In this document: piece after piece, positions 9,001 through 15,944 of the stretch
Layout of the letters: each line of letters opens with the position of its first letter
Position numbering within the stretch: the first letter of the stretch is position 1
Assembly: GCA_964528095.1 (NCBI GenBank)
Contig: CAZGSG010000037.1
Location: forward strand, 1 to 27,940
Source: CAZGSG01 sp964528095
Lineage (GTDB): Bacteria > Bacteroidota > Bacteroidia > Chitinophagales > Chitinophagaceae
Reading direction: 5' to 3'
DNA length: 27,940 nucleotides
The notes under the pieces: model-generated
Seen by the model: only the letters and a program-made list of their open reading frames with translations
What the model was told of the DNA's origin: nothing
Database searches by the model: none
Translations under genes and position numbers: made by a program

Positions 9001-12000
9001 TGCAGGACCCCTACATCGGCAATACGGGAAGTACCGGGGGTAAATTATATTTTAACCTGGGAAGTATATCAGAGGACATTTTAAAAGATGGCAAACGGCA
9101 ATATGAAAACGGTTTGCCAACGCCAACGAATAACGCAATAGTTGATGATAATACTGTCTGGGGTAAAGTACCTTCCAATCCATTGCAGGTAACCAATGCA
9201 TTCAGCAATGAACCGAATGACAGGCAGTACCAGGATGTGGGCTTTGATGGATTGACTGATGATGAAGAAAAAGTAAAATTTGGAAGTTACCTGACCCAGT
9301 TGCAACTGGTAGCTCCGGCAGCAGCACAACGTGCAGCGGCTGATCCATCAGCAGATAATTTCAAACCATACAGGGATGAGAGTTATGACCAGGGCGGCGT
9401 AGGTATATTAGGCCGGTATAAGGACATTAATAACCCGCATGGTAATTCGCCGGTATCCAATAATAACAGCCAGTTCATCAATGCATTTACACAATACCCC
9501 GATGCAGAAGAACTGAACCGTGATAATACATTGAATGAAGTAGAAGAATATTTCGAGTATGAAGTAGATATTAAACCCGGTATGCTTTCAGGCACCAATT
9601 ATATTACCGATGTAAGAAGGCAAACCATTTCGCTGGCAAACGGCCAGGCCCGTGATGAAACATGGTACCTGTTCCGAATACCTATTGCTGACTATAAAAA
9701 CAAAGTAGGCAATATTCCTGATTTCAAGTCTATCCGGTTTATCCGTATGTTCATGACAGATTTTGACCAGGAGGTTGTACTGCGTTTTGGTAAGCTGGAA
9801 CTGGTAAGAAATCAATGGCGCCAGTTTAAAAGTAATATTGATCAAACCGGGCAATATACAAACCTTCCGGCTAATGATCCAGTAGAGTTTAATACACTTG
9901 CCGTAAACCTGGAAGAGAATGATCAGCGGCAGCCTGTTAACTATGTAATACCTCCAGGTGTTGCAAGGCAACAACAGTTAAGTAATAATAATGTGCAGTT
10001 GTTCCTGAATGAACAATCGCTCAGCGTACAGCTTTGTAACCTGGATATCAAACAAAGCCGCGGTGTGTTCAAAACCATGAACCTGGATATGCGCCAGTAT
10101 GGACGGTTGAAAATGTTCATTCATGCGGAAGGAAGAGGAAGCGATAATGCAATACAGGATAATTCGCTTACAGCAATAGTAAGGCTTGGTAATGATTTCC
10201 AGGGAAATTATTACGAGGTAAGGATACCATTAAAGAAAACGCGGTGGAATGAACGGGATAGTTTATTGATCTGGCCGGAACTGAATAATCTTGATTTCGA
10301 TCTGCAGGAATTGACACGTATGAAATTAAGACGTGACAACTCCAGTACTCCACCTTCACAATATTATAAAGAAGACCAGCCGGATGGTCGTTCATTTGCA
10401 GTGATCGGTAATCCCAATCTTGGTGAAGTACGGGGGATGTTGCTTGCCGTAGAAAACACCAACCTGGAAAAAGCATGCGCAGAAGTCTGGTTCAACGAAC
10501 TCCGTTTTTCCAACCTCGATGAAAAAGGCGGCTGGGCGGCGTTGGCAAGGGTGGATCTGAAGTTGGCTGATCTTGGTGGTATCTCCTTGTCAGGATCCGC
10601 AAAGAGCCAGGGTTTTGGTACGCTGGAACAACGGGTGAATGAGCGAAGCCGTGAAGACCTGTATACATTCGATGTATCAGCTAATATTGATGCAGGAAAA
10701 TTACTGCCAAGAAAAGTAGGTTTGCAAATACCTGTACTTGCAGGGATCAGCCGTGTTATCAGCACACCTGAGTACGATCCTTATGCATTGGATATCCGTT
10801 TAAAAGAAAAAGTGAATAATGCAAGCGGCAAAGACCAGAAAGATTCTATAAGAGCTGTGGCGCAGGATATCACAACTATTAAGACATTGAACTTTACCAA
10901 TGTCAAAAAATTGAAGATCGATAATAAGAAGCCCAAGGTATGGAGCTTATCGAATTTTGAGTTTAACTATTCTTTCCTGCAGACTACCCAGCATAATCCG
11001 TTGATCGAGAATTACGAAATGCGGCGCACAAGAGGTACGATCGCCTATAATTACCTGGCTGAGCCTAAATACCTGGAACCATTCAAACGACTGATCAAGT
11101 CAAAATCGAAATGGCTGACTTTTATTAAGGACATCAATTTCAACTATGTTCCCAACCGGTTGTCCCTTAAGGCTGATGTCTTCAGGCAATTTGGATCTAT
11201 GCGTCCGAGAAATATAGGCGGAGGTCCATATAAAATTCCGGAGACCTATGATAAGTACTTTACGTTCGATCGTTTCTATGTATTACAATGGTCGCTTACA
11301 AAATCGATCACCCTGGATTACCAGGCAACAAATAATGCGCGGATAGATGAACCTTTTGGGCGACTTGATACAAAAGAGAAAAAGGAAACTGTCAAACAAA
11401 ATTTATTTAAAGGCGGACGTAATACGCAGTTTAACCAGCAGGCTTCATTGAGCTATACGGTGCCTACACAAAAGATACCGCTGCTTGACTGGACAACATT
11501 GCGTGGTACTTATTCTACGCAATACAATTGGCTGGCTTCGTCTTTATTACCTGAATCGAGGCTACTTGGTAATGTATTGTCCAACTCACAAACAAGATCG
11601 GTTATTTCTGAATTGAACTTTGATCAGTTGTATATGAAATCGCGGTTCCTGCGTGCGGTCGGTACCAGCACACCAGGCGGTAAAACCGCGCAGGACAAAC
11701 AGGCGAATGATAAAACGGCTGCAGATAATAAAACAGTTACTGCAAAACCAACGCTCAATATCCCGGATTCCGTTTGGGCAAAAATGAGCCCGAAAGAAAA
11801 ACGCAAGGCGAAAAAAGAATTGCGGAAAAAGATACGTGAAGAAAGAAGAAAATTAAGGGCGGAAAAAAGGAATATGCCGCTTGAACTAAATGGAGGGGTA
11901 AAATTTGCGCTCGGTCTTGCTACTTCACTAAAACGAATTGGCATCCAGTATAATGAAGATTTTGGAACAACCTTGCCGGGCTATATGGATAGTACGAGAA

Positions 12001-13313
12001 CCTTTGGTTCCAATTACAAAAGCGGGCAGCCTGGCTATGGTTTCATATTTGGATACCAGCCCGATACCAGTTGGATCAACCGGTTTGGTGCCAAAGGACT
12101 ACTGTCAAGGGATTCGCTCGTGTCTGCGATGATACAACAGCGGTATAACCAGAAACTCAATCTTACTGCACAGATAAGTCCGCTGCGTGATCTGACCATT
12201 GATCTTAATCTTGATAAGACCTTTAGTAAACAATATTCAGAATTGTACAAGGATACTACCGGTACCGCAGGGCTTACCAGGCTAAACCCGTATGCAATGG
12301 GAAGCTTCAGCGTGACCTATATTTCTTACCAAACGCTTTTTGAAAAATTTGATCCGAATATCGTTTCTCAAACATTTAAGACCTTTGAATCAAACAGGTT
12401 ATTGTTATCACAAAGACTGGGACCAAAAAATCCATATCAAAGTGGTAATGTGGACGCCGATGGTTATTATGAAGGATATGGCCGGTATGCGCAGGATGTG
12501 GTGATCCCGGCATTTCTTGCAGCGTACACTAAAAAAGATCCAACGACCATCAATCTGATTAAGAATAATAATCCGAAGATAAATTCCAATCCATTCTCAG
12601 GCATTATGCCGAAACCAAACTGGTCACTTACCTATAATGGACTGTCAAAGCTACCGGGACTGGAAAAATTATTCACTAATGTAACGATCCGTCATGGCTA
12701 TCACAGTACCCTTAGCATGAACAGTTTCAATACGGCACTGTTGTTCCAGGATCCATCGCATTTTAGTATGCCTGCATTTAGAAATGCGGAGGGTGATTTC
12801 ATTCCTTTCTTCCTTGTGCCTAATATTTCTGTGGAAGAAAGATTTGATCCGCTGGTTGGCGTTGATATGACTTTTACCAATCAATTAGGCGTGCGATTCG
12901 AATTTGCTAAATCAAGAACGCTTAGCCTCAGCCTGATCGATTACCAGCTTGCGGAAGATCGTACAACCGAAGTGACTTTTGGATTTAACTTCCGTAAAAA
13001 AGGACTTCCGATCTTAAAGAACCTGAAGATTGGTAAGAAGGGCACTAAACTGGATAATGATGTAACGTTCCGTTTTGATTTTTCACTGCGTGATAATGCT
13101 ACCGCTAATAGCAAACTGGACCAGGGGCAGTCATTTGGTACCTATGGACAAAAAGCGATCACGATATCACCTTCGATAGATTATGTATTGAATAACCGGG
13201 TGAATCTGAAATTCTATTTCGAGCAGAACCGTACCATACCCAAGATCAGTAATGCATTCCCGATCACGAATACGAAGGCTGGATTACAGGTGAGGATTTC
13301 ACTGGCGCAATAG
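6036..13313 (+). CDS. sprA: SprA, outer-membrane translocon of the type IX secretion system
   Basis: This 2425-residue protein is full length for SprA (called Sov in Porphyromonas), the very large beta-barrel through which the T9SS exports folded cargo. A signal peptide (VTAVAFLFAFASKAKADYF) precedes family-typical stretches such as DNRNRNPFDL-like, IKPSGYVDI (residue ~160), QPIISLVNLDRLNNQNDPQPDG, AEIYVDDFEGTRSSIDLR and EVWFNELRFSNLDEKGGWAA. Many short alternating strands follow, ending in a strand-like tail, VRISLAQ. There is no ATG at the start: an in-frame stop at 6024-6026 leaves TTG at 6036 or GTG at 6069, and the first ATG is at residue 47, after the signal peptide. A Lys/Arg-rich, probably helical insertion occupies residues 1917-1947 after an Ala/Lys/Thr linker. 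Two T9SS-type cargo proteins are encoded downstream in the same window. Confidence 0.96.
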   Translation: MNLQTAHIFRTVTAVAFLFAFASKAKADYFPIGSARFFQDTTGRDTMRYPIYDRYGDPYTNRNRNPFDLKDTAFVKKTVEYDPITKQYFVVEKIGTQYYRTPATFSQEEFLRLQGRNAEADYFRRRADMLADMNRRLFKPKFNAKNDWFNRIVGTGKIDIKPSGYVDILAGYQGQNIKNPTIPERARKNGGLDFNMNAQLQVDANIGDKLKLPINYNTLANFEYENQLNLNFQGKDDEIIKQFQLGNVSFTSKGTLIPGATSLFGIKTQAQFGKLYLTGVLANQRAQRQQLDLTGGTATQNFSLKADEYEENRHFLLSQYFNRNFNKAMSQLPVVNSAVQIQRMEVWVTNRTGATTETRDVVALMDLGEGQPYKASLGGTGDPASLPNNTINSLYTFLTNNPANRSSSTIQSFLTGNGFAPVQEYEKTFARKLQPSDYYYNPQIGFLSLNQPLQPDEVLGVAFQYTYNGRVYQVGEFSQDIPPDSTGTTQKVLFLKLLKATSQRTNLPIWDLMMKNVYSVGYGQLERADFKLDLLYEEPSLGEKRYLPPTDVQPQYEGQPIISLVNLDRLNNQNDPQPDGVFDFIEGFTVISSMSRIIFPVLQPFGHDLDYVYATQPLRDKYLYYPLYDTIKAIAQTYANLNRFKITGRSKTSSQGNGDYQIGFNVPRGSVTVTAGGQTLQENIDYEVNYDLGTLRIINQAIINSGIPVTVNSENQATFGIQQRNFMGLRADYFASKKLTLGATLVKLGERPFFIKQGYGDDPIRNKMYGADLDYRSDLPGLTKLLDKLPFYSTKQMSSISAYAEGAILDPGHAPQIGKGNAAEIYVDDFEGTRSSIDLRFPLTNWNMSSVPQLFPESSLQNNLASGYNRAKIAWYNIEPVLQEKSNPNNPLRSLPNFLDEISKPQTRQVLNREIFPQRTNDFGQGLLTTFDLAYYPRDKGPYNFEARAGRINGNGQLANPKQAWGGIMRNIDQTDFETSNIEYIEFWMQDPYIGNTGSTGGKLYFNLGSISEDILKDGKRQYENGLPTPTNNAIVDDNTVWGKVPSNPLQVTNAFSNEPNDRQYQDVGFDGLTDDEEKVKFGSYLTQLQLVAPAAAQRAAADPSADNFKPYRDESYDQGGVGILGRYKDINNPHGNSPVSNNNSQFINAFTQYPDAEELNRDNTLNEVEEYFEYEVDIKPGMLSGTNYITDVRRQTISLANGQARDETWYLFRIPIADYKNKVGNIPDFKSIRFIRMFMTDFDQEVVLRFGKLELVRNQWRQFKSNIDQTGQYTNLPANDPVEFNTLAVNLEENDQRQPVNYVIPPGVARQQQLSNNNVQLFLNEQSLSVQLCNLDIKQSRGVFKTMNLDMRQYGRLKMFIHAEGRGSDNAIQDNSLTAIVRLGNDFQGNYYEVRIPLKKTRWNERDSLLIWPELNNLDFDLQELTRMKLRRDNSSTPPSQYYKEDQPDGRSFAVIGNPNLGEVRGMLLAVENTNLEKACAEVWFNELRFSNLDEKGGWAALARVDLKLADLGGISLSGSAKSQGFGTLEQRVNERSREDLYTFDVSANIDAGKLLPRKVGLQIPVLAGISRVISTPEYDPYALDIRLKEKVNNASGKDQKDSIRAVAQDITTIKTLNFTNVKKLKIDNKKPKVWSLSNFEFNYSFLQTTQHNPLIENYEMRRTRGTIAYNYLAEPKYLEPFKRLIKSKSKWLTFIKDINFNYVPNRLSLKADVFRQFGSMRPRNIGGGPYKIPETYDKYFTFDRFYVLQWSLTKSITLDYQATNNARIDEPFGRLDTKEKKETVKQNLFKGGRNTQFNQQASLSYTVPTQKIPLLDWTTLRGTYSTQYNWLASSLLPESRLLGNVLSNSQTRSVISELNFDQLYMKSRFLRAVGTSTPGGKTAQDKQANDKTAADNKTVTAKPTLNIPDSVWAKMSPKEKRKAKKELRKKIREERRKLRAEKRNMPLELNGGVKFALGLATSLKRIGIQYNEDFGTTLPGYMDSTRTFGSNYKSGQPGYGFIFGYQPDTSWINRFGAKGLLSRDSLVSAMIQQRYNQKLNLTAQISPLRDLTIDLNLDKTFSKQYSELYKDTTGTAGLTRLNPYAMGSFSVTYISYQTLFEKFDPNIVSQTFKTFESNRLLLSQRLGPKNPYQSGNVDADGYYEGYGRYAQDVVIPAFLAAYTKKDPTTINLIKNNNPKINSNPFSGIMPKPNWSLTYNGLSKLPGLEKLFTNVTIRHGYHSTLSMNSFNTALLFQDPSHFSMPAFRNAEGDFIPFFLVPNISVEERFDPLVGVDMTFTNQLGVRFEFAKSRTLSLSLIDYQLAEDRTTEVTFGFNFRKKGLPILKNLKIGKKGTKLDNDVTFRFDFSLRDNATANSKLDQGQSFGTYGQKAITISPSIDYVLNNRVNLKFYFEQNRTIPKISNAFPITNTKAGLQVRISLAQ

Positions 13314-13316
13314 GGG

Positions 13317-13347
13317 GAGTGTTAGCTGTTGTGGCTGCACTATTTTT
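13317..13347 (+). terminator. Possible weak terminator after sprA
   Basis: Directly after the sprA stop, AGTG and AGC can pair with GCT and CACT across an imperfect stem, followed by TATTTTTTCT. The stem is short and has an internal loop, so the call rests mainly on the T-run and position. Confidence 0.3.
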
Positions 13348-13359
13348 TCTCAAAAAAAA

Positions 13360-13523
13360 TTCTTCATTAAATGATCAGTCGTACTGTGGGTTTCCGAAAT
13401 AAAATTCGCAGCTCCTATATTTCGATAGGGATTTCAAAGGAGCTAACAGAGAAATGAGCAAAGGAAGAACTTAGCTATTTGCGCAGGATTTGAGCTAAGG
13501 AGTATTTTCACTGCGTGAAAATA
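13360..13523 (+). repeat. Dispersed structured repeat, copy 2
   Basis: This 164-bp copy runs from TTCTTCATTAAATGATCAGT to the hairpin ATTTTCACTGCGTGAAAAT (13504-13522). By eye it is about 90% identical to the reverse complement of 15678-15842. Internal pairings are AGCTCC/GGAGCT around a nested CCTAT/ATAGG, and CTTAGCT/AGCTAAG. The end hairpin (8-bp stem, 3-base loop) is preceded by GGAG at 13499-13502, an arrangement like that of REP elements mobilised by RAYT transposases. No such transposase is in the window. Confidence 0.88.
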
Positions 13524-13530
13524 GCCAGCT

Positions 13531-13686
13531 ACTAATCAGAAACACATGCTACGGTAGGTGACTCTAGTAACAAACTGTGATGACTAATCAAACAGATATG
13601 CTTCGGTTGGCGAATTGAATAGATGATTGCGATGTCAAATCAAACAAACATACTGTGGTTTGTGATACGAGCAACAAATTAGAAAG
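13531..13686. repeat. Three degenerate 52-bp tandem units
   Basis: Units begin at 13531, 13583 and 13635, exactly 52 bases apart. Units 1 and 2 share 35 of 52 positions (both start ACTAATCA and end GATG). Unit 3 matches unit 2 mainly over its first 31 bases (AAATCAAACA, then ACATACTGTGGTTTGTGA against ATATGCTTCGGTTGGCGA). The period of 52 is not a multiple of three and there are no stop-free frames through the units, so a protein repeat is unlikely. Confidence 0.65.
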
Positions 13687-13704
13687 ATAGATCGAACAAC
13701 AAGC

Positions 13705-13762
13705 TGTCATCCCGGGCCGCTTTTAATAATTTTTCAAGAGTAAGAAAAATAAGACCCGGGAA
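13705..13762 (+). repeat. Left arm of a CCCGGG-rich inverted repeat pair (REPIN-like)
   Basis: The arm runs from TGTCATCCCGGGCCG to ATAAGACCCGGGAA. Its two ends are themselves complementary (TCCCGGG and CCCGGGA). It pairs with 13912-13968: ATCCCGGGCCG and ATAAGACCCGG are each perfectly repeated in inverted form, at matching distances within the arms; the part between is more diverged, about 70% overall by eye. Confidence 0.65.
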
Positions 13763-13911
13763 CTTTTCCTTGTTCCGCGCGGTTTTATTTGACAATCGGC
13801 AGTATAGAACGAAAGAGAAACGCAATACCAGATTGGAAGATTGTACGGTAAGCATCAATCAATCAGGACACATTATGGAAGGTATTTCTTATAAATACAT
13901 ATAGTGGAAGA

Positions 13912-13968
13912 TTCCGGGTCTTATATTTAATAAAGTTGAGGATTCAATAAGATCGGCCCGGGATTACA
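13912..13968 (-). repeat. Right arm of the CCCGGG-rich inverted repeat pair
   Basis: Read on the minus strand this arm begins TGTAATCCCGGGCCG and ends ATAAGACCCGGAA, mirroring the left arm at 13705-13762. The two arms enclose about 150 bp with no open frame. The layout resembles a short non-autonomous mobile element or a REP doublet, but no target duplication was recognised. Confidence 0.65.
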
Positions 13969-14003
13969 TTGAGTTTTTTTTCTGATAGCCTTCAGTATCT
14001 ATG

Positions 14004-14019
14004 GCAATCTCAGGATTGC
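14004..14019. terminator. Small hairpin downstream of the hypothetical gene (possible terminator)
   Basis: GCAATC, loop TCAG, GATTGC forms a perfect 6-bp stem 30 bp beyond the stop of the minus-strand gene that ends at 14050. No T-run follows on the minus strand, so termination is only a guess from position. Confidence 0.25.
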
Positions 14020-14049
14020 AGCTTTTGATTTAACAATTGTGCTAAAAAC

Positions 14050-14538
14050 CTACCTCGACGCAGTATCCACCGATGGGGTCTTCTTAAAAAGCATTACATA
14101 CCCACAAAGATTTTTCTTTTTCTGTTTGTTGATCTGCACAGGTTTCATCATGTGAAACTCGGAGAATTTCGGGATATAGGAGTAAGAGATAATGTTCCCG
14201 TCAATATCACCCCATTTTTTTTGTTGAAAGATCACCTGGCGTTCATTCCAGTCAAACATTCTTACTTCATACAATCTTGAAGTATAATCACCAATAAAAA
14301 TGAACTGGTACCAGCTTCCCTGTGTAAGTGGAACGATCACTGGCATTTCATATTCGCTTTCCATGGTGACGGAAGCTTCTTTTAATAAAATAAAACCATC
14401 TTTTGAATACATCGACTTAAGACTGTCAACCTGCTTGCTGATCATTTCGTTGGTACAAGCCTGGATGCGGATATCCTGGCTGTTTGAAGCAGAATATATG
14501 AGTAGAAAAAAAGAAAAAAGAGACAGGATTTTTTTCAT
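14050..14538 (-). CDS. Small secreted hypothetical protein
   Basis: I do not recognise this 162-residue protein as a named family. It has a clear signal peptide (MKKILSLFSFFLLIYSASNSQ), so it should be exported. The mature part has no membrane segment. It is rich in aromatic residues with a beta-like pattern, including VPLTQGSWYQFIFIGDY (about 70-86), MFDWNERQVIFQQKKWGD and ISYSYIPKF, and a Lys-rich stretch near the C-terminus (INKQKKKNLCGYV). Two cysteines (Cys28 and one near residue 145) could form a disulfide. The ATG at 14538 is a good start. It lies upstream of nothing on its strand and downstream of the SDR gene, with a 220-bp gap. Both genes sit between inverted copies of the dispersed repeat. 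Confidence 0.75.
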   Translation of the reverse strand: MKKILSLFSFFLLIYSASNSQDIRIQACTNEMISKQVDSLKSMYSKDGFILLKEASVTMESEYEMPVIVPLTQGSWYQFIFIGDYTSRLYEVRMFDWNERQVIFQQKKWGDIDGNIISYSYIPKFSEFHMMKPVQINKQKKKNLCGYVMLFKKTPSVDTASR

Positions 14539-14758
14539 AACGGTCTTTAGGGGATTGGATCAACTACCGTATAAATATAGGATTCATTTCACGGAGTTTC
14601 ATAATTTTCAAGCAGTTCTGCACCGGTTGATGCTGCAGAAAGGATATTTGCTACGTAAAAGCACGGCAACTACCAGGCCGGTCGAAATCGAACCTGCTAA
14701 TGCAATCTCAAACGCGTCCCCCCATTACATTAGCAAACCTAAACAAGATTGATGCGGA

Positions 14759-15526
14759 TCAAGCCTGCTGGCGATTAAAGTAGATGGCGTCTGCCTGTTG
14801 GGTACAGGTGATGACCAGGTCATTAATACAAACATGCGCAGGAAGACTGGTACAATAGTAGACCACATCTGCTACATCTTCGGCCGATAATGGTTTTATA
14901 CCGTTATACACTGTTTTCGCAGTGGCTTTGTCGCCTTTAAAACGAACGGTGGCAAATTCAGTTTCTGCTGCACCCGGATGTATGCCTGTGACCCGTATAT
15001 TATGCCGAAGGAGATCGATACGCATCGCCTGGTTCAATGCATCTACAGCAAATTTGGTAGCGCAGTAAACATTGCCTTTTTCATATACCTGCTTGCCAGC
15101 CACTGAACCCATATTAACAATATGCCCACCTTCTCCGTTTTTCGCCATTAACTGGGATACAGCTTTTGCTACATACATAAACCCTTTTATGTTGGTATCC
15201 ACCATCGTATTCCAGTCACTAAGATCGGCTTCTTCAAAATAGTCGCGACCAAGTGCAAGACCTGCATTGTTGAACAGGATACTGATCTTTTTCCAATTGT
15301 CCGGCAGCGAATCTATTGCGGCAAAAACCGCTTTTTCGTTTTGTACATCAAAGGGTAATGTAAGTATGGATGCGCTATATTTTTTCTGAAGAGTGCTGGC
15401 TATCTCCTGTAAGCGGTCAGCCCTTCTTCCATTGAGAATAAGATCATATCCATTAGCAGCAAATTTCTCTGCAGCTGCTTTTCCAAATCCTGAAGTGGCG
15501 CCGGTAATTAAGATGATTTTAGACAT
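14759..15526 (-). CDS. Short-chain dehydrogenase/reductase, YdfG-like
   Basis: A classical SDR of 255 residues, cytosolic, using NAD(P)H. The nucleotide-binding TGATSGFG is at 8-15, and NGRR at 32-35 suggests NADP preference. NNAG (86-89) and the catalytic Ser141, Tyr154 and Lys158 (YCATK) are all present. Overall it resembles Escherichia coli YdfG, an NADP-dependent 3-hydroxy acid / serine dehydrogenase: similar phrases are SLPDNW, NNAGLALG, DTNIKG, GNVYCATK, TEFATVRFKGD and SLPAHVCIN. The physiological substrate is not shown by the sequence. A longer frame starting at TTG 15541 exists, but the ATG at 15526 (MSKIILITGAT) gives the normal SDR N-terminus, and the extra codons lie in an AT-rich repeat motif. 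Confidence 0.92.
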   Translation of the reverse strand: MSKIILITGATSGFGKAAAEKFAANGYDLILNGRRADRLQEIASTLQKKYSASILTLPFDVQNEKAVFAAIDSLPDNWKKISILFNNAGLALGRDYFEEADLSDWNTMVDTNIKGFMYVAKAVSQLMAKNGEGGHIVNMGSVAGKQVYEKGNVYCATKFAVDALNQAMRIDLLRHNIRVTGIHPGAAETEFATVRFKGDKATAKTVYNGIKPLSAEDVADVVYYCTSLPAHVCINDLVITCTQQADAIYFNRQQA

Positions 15527-15534
15527 AGAAGGGT

Positions 15535-15560
15535 AATTCAAAATTCAAAATTAAAAATTT
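15535..15560. repeat. Half-site of the AT-rich palindrome family upstream of the SDR gene
   Basis: AATTCAAAATTCAAAATTAA and the bases that follow closely match the left arms of the palindromes at 4056-4080 (AATTCAAAAGTCAAAATTAA) and 22692-22718 (TTCAAAAGTAAAAATTAAAA). Here no opposite arm is present, and the site is at the 5' side of a gene instead of between convergent genes. Confidence 0.5.
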
Positions 15561-15677
15561 AAAAAGGATTTCATTAAAGTAAATGATCATTTTGCCGCAG
15601 CAGTCGATACATAAATACTGGAAGCTAGCTCAAAACTTTAATATGGTTATAAGAAGGGACAGCAGGATAGCGAAAAC

Positions 15678-15842
15678 CATTTTCACGCAGTGAAAATCCT
15701 CCTTAACTCAATCCTGCGCAAATAGCCAGGTTCTTCCTTCGCTCATTTTCTCTGTTAGCTCCTTTGAAATCCCTATCGAAATATAGGAGTTACCAATTTT
15801 ATTTTGGAAACCCGCTGCTAAGACTGATCATTTAATGAAGAA
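15678..15842 (-). repeat. Dispersed structured repeat, copy 3
   Basis: This copy is inverted relative to copy 2 and about 90% identical by eye over its whole 165 bp. The end hairpin, ATTTTCAC (15679-15686) and GTGAAAAT (15690-15697), is intact and has GGAG on the minus strand at 15699-15702. The internal CCTAT/ATAGG and AGG/CCT-type pairings are kept. On the minus strand a micro-frame reads MSEGRTWLFAQD and then stops, whereas copies 1 and 2 stop after six codons. Confidence 0.88.
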
Positions 15843-15944
15843 ATACTTTTAAGATAAGCTCTGGGACTGAACTGGTCGCAGGGCATATTGTTAGTAAAGG
15901 TACAGTAGTGAATGAAGGACAGAGCATTCAGGGTTCTACAGAAT

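Larger units (their letters stand above)
13314..14049. other. 736-bp non-coding, repeat-dense gap between sprA and the small hypothetical gene
   Basis: No convincing reading frame, tRNA or known RNA was seen here. Going left to right the gap holds a weak terminator, copy 2 of the dispersed repeat (13360-13523), three 52-bp degenerate tandem units (13531-13686), a pair of inverted CCCGGG-containing arms (13705-13762 and 13912-13968) around a plain centre of about 150 bp, and a small GCAATC hairpin (14004-14019). Confidence 0.7.
15527..15944. other. 418-bp gap with AT-rich motif and dispersed repeat copy 3
   Basis: No gene is supported here. The gap holds the AT-rich motif (15535-15560), presumably the SDR promoter region, and copy 3 of the dispersed repeat (15678-15842). 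I see nothing recognisable in 15843-15944 before the end of the T9SS cargo gene. Confidence 0.65.

Noticed and set aside
11624..11944. 106-residue antisense frame inside sprA, Phe/Ser-rich
   Set aside because: It mirrors the Lys/Arg-rich insertion of SprA; the Phe and Ser arise from the complement of AAG and AGA codons.
13531..13686. CRISPR array
   Set aside because: The 52-bp units are contiguous and degenerate, with no constant repeat alternating with unique spacers, and no cas gene is present.
14676..14700. tRNA-like T-loop sequence GGTTCGATTTC on the minus strand
   Set aside because: No acceptor, D or anticodon stem can be built around it; the stems flanking the loop do not pair.
14695..14735. 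8-bp inverted repeat TGCTAATG / CATTAGCA upstream of the hypothetical gene
   Set aside because: Short, widely spaced, not next to a promoter box or T-run; could easily be chance.
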